Source of the DNA: Streptomyces sp. 135
Lineage (GTDB): Bacteria; Actinomycetota; Actinomycetes; Streptomycetales; Streptomycetaceae
Reading direction: 5' to 3'
DNA length: 64,000 nt
Assembly: GCF_020026305.1 (NCBI RefSeq)
Contig: NZ_CP075691.1
Location: 1,364,001 to 1,428,000 of the forward strand
In this document: positions 46,501-64,000 of the stretch, piece after piece
How positions within the stretch are numbered: the first letter of the stretch is position 1
Layout: each line of letters opens with the position of its first letter
Position numbers and translations under genes: made by a program
The notes under the pieces: generated by a model
The model's database searches: none
What the model was told of the DNA's origin: nothing
What the model saw: only the letters and a program-made list of their open reading frames with translations

Positions 46501-47070
46501 GGCGACACGGCCGGAGGCGACGCTCGCCGCGTTGCCGGTGCCCATGAAGCCGGCCAGTTCGGACTGGTTGTTGCCGAGCATCAGGGTGGCGTAGTCCTGG
46601 CCGTTGGTGCCGACGAACACACCGGTCCTGCTGCCACGCAGGGCTTTGGAGTCGAGCCCGGCCCGCTCGATGGCCTCCCAGGAGGTCTCCAGGAGGAGGC
46701 GCTGCTGCGGGTCCATGGCGAGGGCCTCGCGCGGCGAGATCCCGAAGAAGTCCGCGTCGAAGTCGGGGGCGTCGTGCAGGAACGCACCGGCGCGGGTGGC
46801 CGATCCGGCCTCCTGGCCGGGGCCGCCCTCGAAGAGCGCGGGCAGGTCCCAGCCGCGGTCCTCGGGGAACCCGCTGACGCCGTCGGCCCCTTGGAGCACC
46901 AGCTGCCACAGCTCCTCGGGGGAGCCGACGCCGCCGGGGAACCGGCAGCTCATCCCCACGATGGCGATGGGCTCCCGCTCGGCGTCCTCGACCTCGCGCA
47001 GCCGGCCGCGGACCTTGTGCAGGTCGGCGGTGACCCGCTTGAGGTAGTCGAGAGTCTTGTCCTCATCCAT
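40531..47070 (-). CDS. Type I PKS C: one fully reducing module
   Basis: This is a 2,179-residue protein. The start is ATG 47070 ([19 protein letters not shown]), with GGGA 6 bases before it; an ATG four codons upstream is a weaker choice. The open frame upstream is unrelated. Domains: docking helix 1-30; KS with C206; AT with GHSQGE (~660) and YASH (~762), so methylmalonyl-Co[13 protein letters not shown] (~970) with LVDAALH; ER ~1420-1730 with [12 protein letters not shown] and the NADPH loop [10 protein letters not shown] (~1575); KR ~1757 with IDDG and SSASG; ACP GFDSLT ~2059; C-terminal docking helices. The ER position usually Tyr in 2S-type enzymes is Val, which suggests a 2R methyl. The module sets a saturated, methyl-branched unit. 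Confidence 0.93.
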   Translation of the reverse strand: MDEDKTLDYLKRVTADLHKVRGRLREVEDAEREPIAIVGMSCRFPGGVGSPEELWQLVLQGADGVSGFPEDRGWDLPALFEGGPGQEAGSATRAGAFLHDAPDFDADFFGISPREALAMDPQQRLLLETSWEAIERAGLDSKALRGSRTGVFVGTNGQDYATLMLGNNQSELAGFMGTGNAASVASGRVAYTFGFEGPALTVDTACSSSLVALHLAAHALRKGECTMALAGGVTIMSTPSMFTEFTKQQGLASDGRVKAFAAAADGTAWGEGVGVLLVERLSDARRNGHRVLAVLRGSAVNQDGASNGLTAPNGPSQQRVIRQALGSARLSAAEVDVVEAHGTGTTLGDPIEAQALLATYGQDRPDGRPLLLGSVKSNIGHTAAAAGVASVIKTVLALRHGVVPPTLNVDEPTPHVDWTAGDVRLVTEATDWPSTGQPRRAGISAFGVSGTNAHVILEQYEEEAAEPKPADASSPAPAPLAADGATVPWVVSGHTPRALREQAARLREFAAGAEADTLATGRALALHRTALRHRAVVLSGERDGLLSGLDAVVGQETSAHVVTGEAASSDAKVVFVFPGQGSQWAGMAIDLMAASPVFAASMRECADALARHLDWDPIERLRSGEKLERDDVVQPVLWSVMVSLARLWRSLGVVPAAVVGHSQGEIAAACVAGALSLADGARLVALRSRVFDEHLSGKGAMYSLSATPEQAAALIGDRAGVWIASTNGPESTVVAGDLDALAEVNAEAEAAGLRPRKVGIEYASHTPHTERVREQLLDLAAPVAPRAGDTPLYSTVTAAPARGETLDAEYWYRNLREPVRFHETIRLLLDEGNTAFVEVSPHPVLMTAVQDTVANQPAGARAVTVTGTLRRNDGGTRRLLTSLAQLWTGGVHVDWDAVYGPGTTDAVDLPTYAFQRKRYWLPAGTGGAADVSGAGLSLVGHPLLSAGVEAADGDRYVLTGRISTRTHPWLADHQVLGRVLVPGTALLELALRAGEYAGCDQVAELILESPLALAAEGPGADVQVTVGEADESGARQVRIFSRAAGTEGGTREWTGHASGTLTAEPAAAPAPEDGAWPPADATPVPVEGLYDRLTEWDYAYGPVFQGLSALWRRGDELFAEVALDERGGAEAARFGVHPALVDAALHSQIATALDQDSGVEPRLPFSFGGVRLHATGATTARVRLTPTGANSLSLTMTDPAGLPVLTVDELTSRPVAAADVRERPRVDGLFRLDWVALPEAAEARPLAVLGGAGDLPEAAGGTVRFDGLAALQDAVRAGDEPPGVVVLPVPAGGDDTVAATREVTGAVLDALQAWLAAEETEDIRLAVVTRGGAAAVPGDSVDPVHSAVRGLVRSACSENPGRIVQVDLDGDARSAAALPAAVTAAVAAGETESVVRAGAPLVPRLARVAPADTLVPPADGAWSLDVDGSGTLEGLRLVSCPQAEAPLTEGQVRVEVRATGVNFRDVLLALGVVDVAKSFTEMAFGSEGAGLVTEVGPGVTGVRVGDRVMGLLSGSYAGPLAVTDARTIAPVPTGWSFAQAAAVPTVFLTAYYALQDLARVKEGESLLVHAAAGGVGMAAVQLARHWGIEVYATASEPKWPTVRACGIPAERLASSRTLDFAETFREAGGGRGVDVVLNCLAREFTDASLDLLVPHGRFIEMGKTDIREPEAVEASWPGTFYRSFDLGEAGAERIGEMLTHLARLFEEGVLTPLPVTTWDVRRAPEAFRHLSQARHVGKVALTLPTATLDGTVLVTGGTGSIGASVARHLAERHGVTDLVLTSRRGPDAPGAAELVAELAGLGATARIVACDAAERADLARLLDGIEDLRGVVHAAGVIDDGVLTALNRERFDTVLRPKADAAWHLHELTRDKDLALFALFSSASGVFGAPGQANYAAANAFLDGLAHHRRRLGLPAQSLSWGLWAQASGITGELDKADLDRMARTGVRALSTGDGLALFDAATGDNHTHTVPVQLDPSRFTGDVAPLLRGLVKAPAKRAASTAAAAEAGAAGGLAERLARLSPQECEELLTEEVRRQAAVVLGHDDTETVSAERPFKTLGFDSLTTVELRNRLNAATGLRLPVTLLFDHPTPAAVAAHLKQQLLPEADPAALAASRLSALEALLDEVPEDDPGRANLTVRLRAVLAKWTEKEVAGDSVDLDDATDAELFELMDNKPWSS

Positions 47071-47177
47071 GGTGGGTCCCATTCGTGTGTCTCGCCGCCT
47101 TACGCCTTGCCGCCCGCCGCCGCGCGCGGTTCCGCCGGCGTGTGCCGGCCCGTTCGTGCCGCCCGGTCCGCTGTCGT

Positions 47178-62681
<15,504 letters not shown>

Positions 62682-62777
62682 GGGGGACGGGTCCATTCCT
62701 TTGCGCACTAAAGGGTCGGCAGTCGTGTTCCGGGTCGGGTCACAAGGGCGGCGCGCAGGGCGTCCGGCCGGTCCGGA

Positions 62778-64000
62778 TCACGACTCCCCCAGCTCTTCGT
62801 CGATCATCGCGAACACTTCGTCCTGGGAGGCGGCTCCCAGGTCCCAGCCCTGCGCGGCCCCGCCGCCCGAGGTGACGACCGAGTCGGGGCTGACGCGGCG
62901 CAGCAGCTTCTCCAGGCGCTCCGCCACCTCTCCCCTGGCCGGGTCGTCGTCCCGCAGGGTCGCCAATTCGACGTCCAGGCGCTCCAGTTCGGCGACGAGC
63001 GGGCTGGTGGACGTCGCGTCGCCGCACAGCAGGTCGTGCAGGTAGGCGACGAGGTCGGCGACCGTCGGGTAGTCGAAGATGAGGCCGGCGGGCAGCTTGT
63101 GGCCGACCGCGTTGCCGAGCCGGTTGCGCAGCTCCACGGCGGTCACCGAGTCGAGGCCGAGCTCCCCGAACGGCCGGGCGAGCGGCACCGATTCGGCCCC
63201 GTCGTGGCCGAGTACGGCGGCGGCGTGGGTACGGACCGCCTCGCGCAGCACCCGGTCCTGCTCCTTGCGGGCGAGGCCCCGCAGGCGTTCGGCGAGCGCG
63301 GGGCCGGCCGTGCCGCCGGTGCCCGGCCCGTCCCCCGCCGCCTCCTGGGGGCGCTGGACCTCCGCGAGGCCGTACAGCAGGGGGCTGGGCCGTGCGGCGG
63401 TGTAGGCGAGCTGGAACTTGTCCCACTCGATGTCGGCGAGGACCACGAAGGTGTCGTCGCCCGCCAGGGCGCGCTCCATGGCGAGGGTGGCGCGGCGCGG
63501 CGACATGAGCGGCACTCCGTGCCTGCGGCGCAGGTCGGCGACGGCGTCCTTCTCCGCCATGCCGCCCTGGTCCCAGGCGCCCCAGCCGATGGAGGTCGCC
63601 ACCTGCCCGTGGGCCCTGCGGTACCAGGCCAGCGCGTCCAGGTAGGCGTTGCCGGGCGCGTAGTTGCCCTGGCCCGCGGCGCCGAACGTGCCCGCCGTGG
63701 ACGAGAAGAGCACGAACGCCGACAGGTCCGCGTCCGCGGTCAGCTCGTGGAGGTTCCAGGCGGCGCCGGCCTTCGAGCGGAGCGAGGCCGCCACCCGGGG
63801 CACGGTCAGGGTCTCCAGCGGGCCGTCGTCCAGGGCGGCCGCGGTGTGGAAGACCGCGGTCAGCGGCAGCTCCTCGGGAATGGCGGCCAGCGCTGCCGCC
63901 AGCGCGTCGCGGTCGCCCGCGTCGCAGGACCGGATGGTCACCCGGGCGCCGGCCGCGGTCAGTTCGGCCCGCAGCTCCGCCGCGCCCTCGGCCTGCTCGC
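62778..64000 (-). CDS. Type I PKS A, C-terminal part (KR-ACP-docking), runs off the window
   Basis: The 3' end of a PKS gene; its start lies beyond 64000. The visible part is a KR with AAALDDG (B-type LDD), LFSSTAGTFG carrying the catalytic serine, and QGNYAPGNAYLDAL carrying the tyrosine and asparagine. An ACP with [15 protein letters not shown] (near 63150) and the phosphopantetheine serine follows. The end is a helical docking tail (about 62800-62990; LVAELERLDVELATLRDD, then AERLEKLLRR). The tail matches the class 1 type that pairs with the N-terminal helix of protein B, 96 bases downstream. Which unit the module adds cannot be seen, because its AT is outside the window. Confidence 0.9.
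   Translation of the reverse strand, partial: EQAEGAAELRAELTAAGARVTIRSCDAGDRDALAAALAAIPEELPLTAVFHTAAALDDGPLETLTVPRVAASLRSKAGAAWNLHELTADADLSAFVLFSSTAGTFGAAGQGNYAPGNAYLDALAWYRRAHGQVATSIGWGAWDQGGMAEKDAVADLRRRHGVPLMSPRRATLAMERALAGDDTFVVLADIEWDKFQLAYTAARPSPLLYGLAEVQRPQEAAGDGPGTGGTAGPALAERLRGLARKEQDRVLREAVRTHAAAVLGHDGAESVPLARPFGELGLDSVTAVELRNRLGNAVGHKLPAGLIFDYPTVADLVAYLHDLLCGDATSTSPLVAELERLDVELATLRDDDPARGEVAERLEKLLRRVSPDSVVTSGGGAAQGWDLGAASQDEVFAMIDEELGES

Overview
The window is very GC-rich, with GTG starts, leaderless-type and HrdB-like promoters and one TTA codon. All of this points to a Streptomyces chromosome. The left 13.6 kb looks like ordinary chromosomal sequence. From about 13.6 kb to the right edge it is a modular type I polyketide synthase (PKS) cluster.

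Chromosomal part (1-13,533). An MFS exporter, an NCS2 nucleobase permease, a Cmx/CmrA-type drug-efflux gene preceded by a short leader peptide, a DUF5995 protein and an F420-type LLM oxidoreductase run rightward. Next comes a lysine-utilisation block. A lysine 2-monooxygenase (DavB-like) and a 5-aminovaleramidase (DavA-like) form one leftward operon. A cationic-amino-acid-type APC permease and an Lrp/AsnC regulator form a second. Both operon promoters carry a phased row of TTGCG boxes whose first box lies exactly 10 bp upstream of the -35. A small exported protein lies between the two operons. A CBS-domain IMPDH-like GuaB1 gene with a structured leader closes this part.

PKS cluster (13.6-64 kb). 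rmlA and rmlB (dTDP-4-keto-6-deoxyglucose supply) read rightward from a consensus-like promoter, and rmlA has a TTA (bldA) codon at position 17. Everything else reads leftward. A carbamoyltransferase and two ABC half-transporters are coupled by 4-bp overlaps, and both transporters have nucleotide-binding domains without catalytic motifs. Five PKS genes follow. In biosynthetic order they are: A (3' part only, KR-ACP); B (three modules: methylmalonyl DH-KR; malonyl DH-KR; malonyl A-type KR); C (one methylmalonyl DH-ER-KR module); D (methylmalonyl DH-KR; methylmalonyl-like with degenerate DH and damaged KR); E (malonyl DH-KR, then a second module cut off inside the AT). The likely product is a carbamoylated, deoxysugar-bearing macrolide, but I cannot name it.

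The downstream end of the assembly line is decayed. After gene E only an AT remnant without its serine, a low-GC stretch and the C-terminal part of a thioesterase remain. Gene E also carries a frameshift, one KR has lost its catalytic serine through small deletions, and another KR has a compensated double frameshift. Large near-identical KR, AT and KS blocks show sequence homogenisation between modules. Either this cluster is degenerating or the sequence has errors or misassembly at these repeats; the two can be told apart by re-sequencing.
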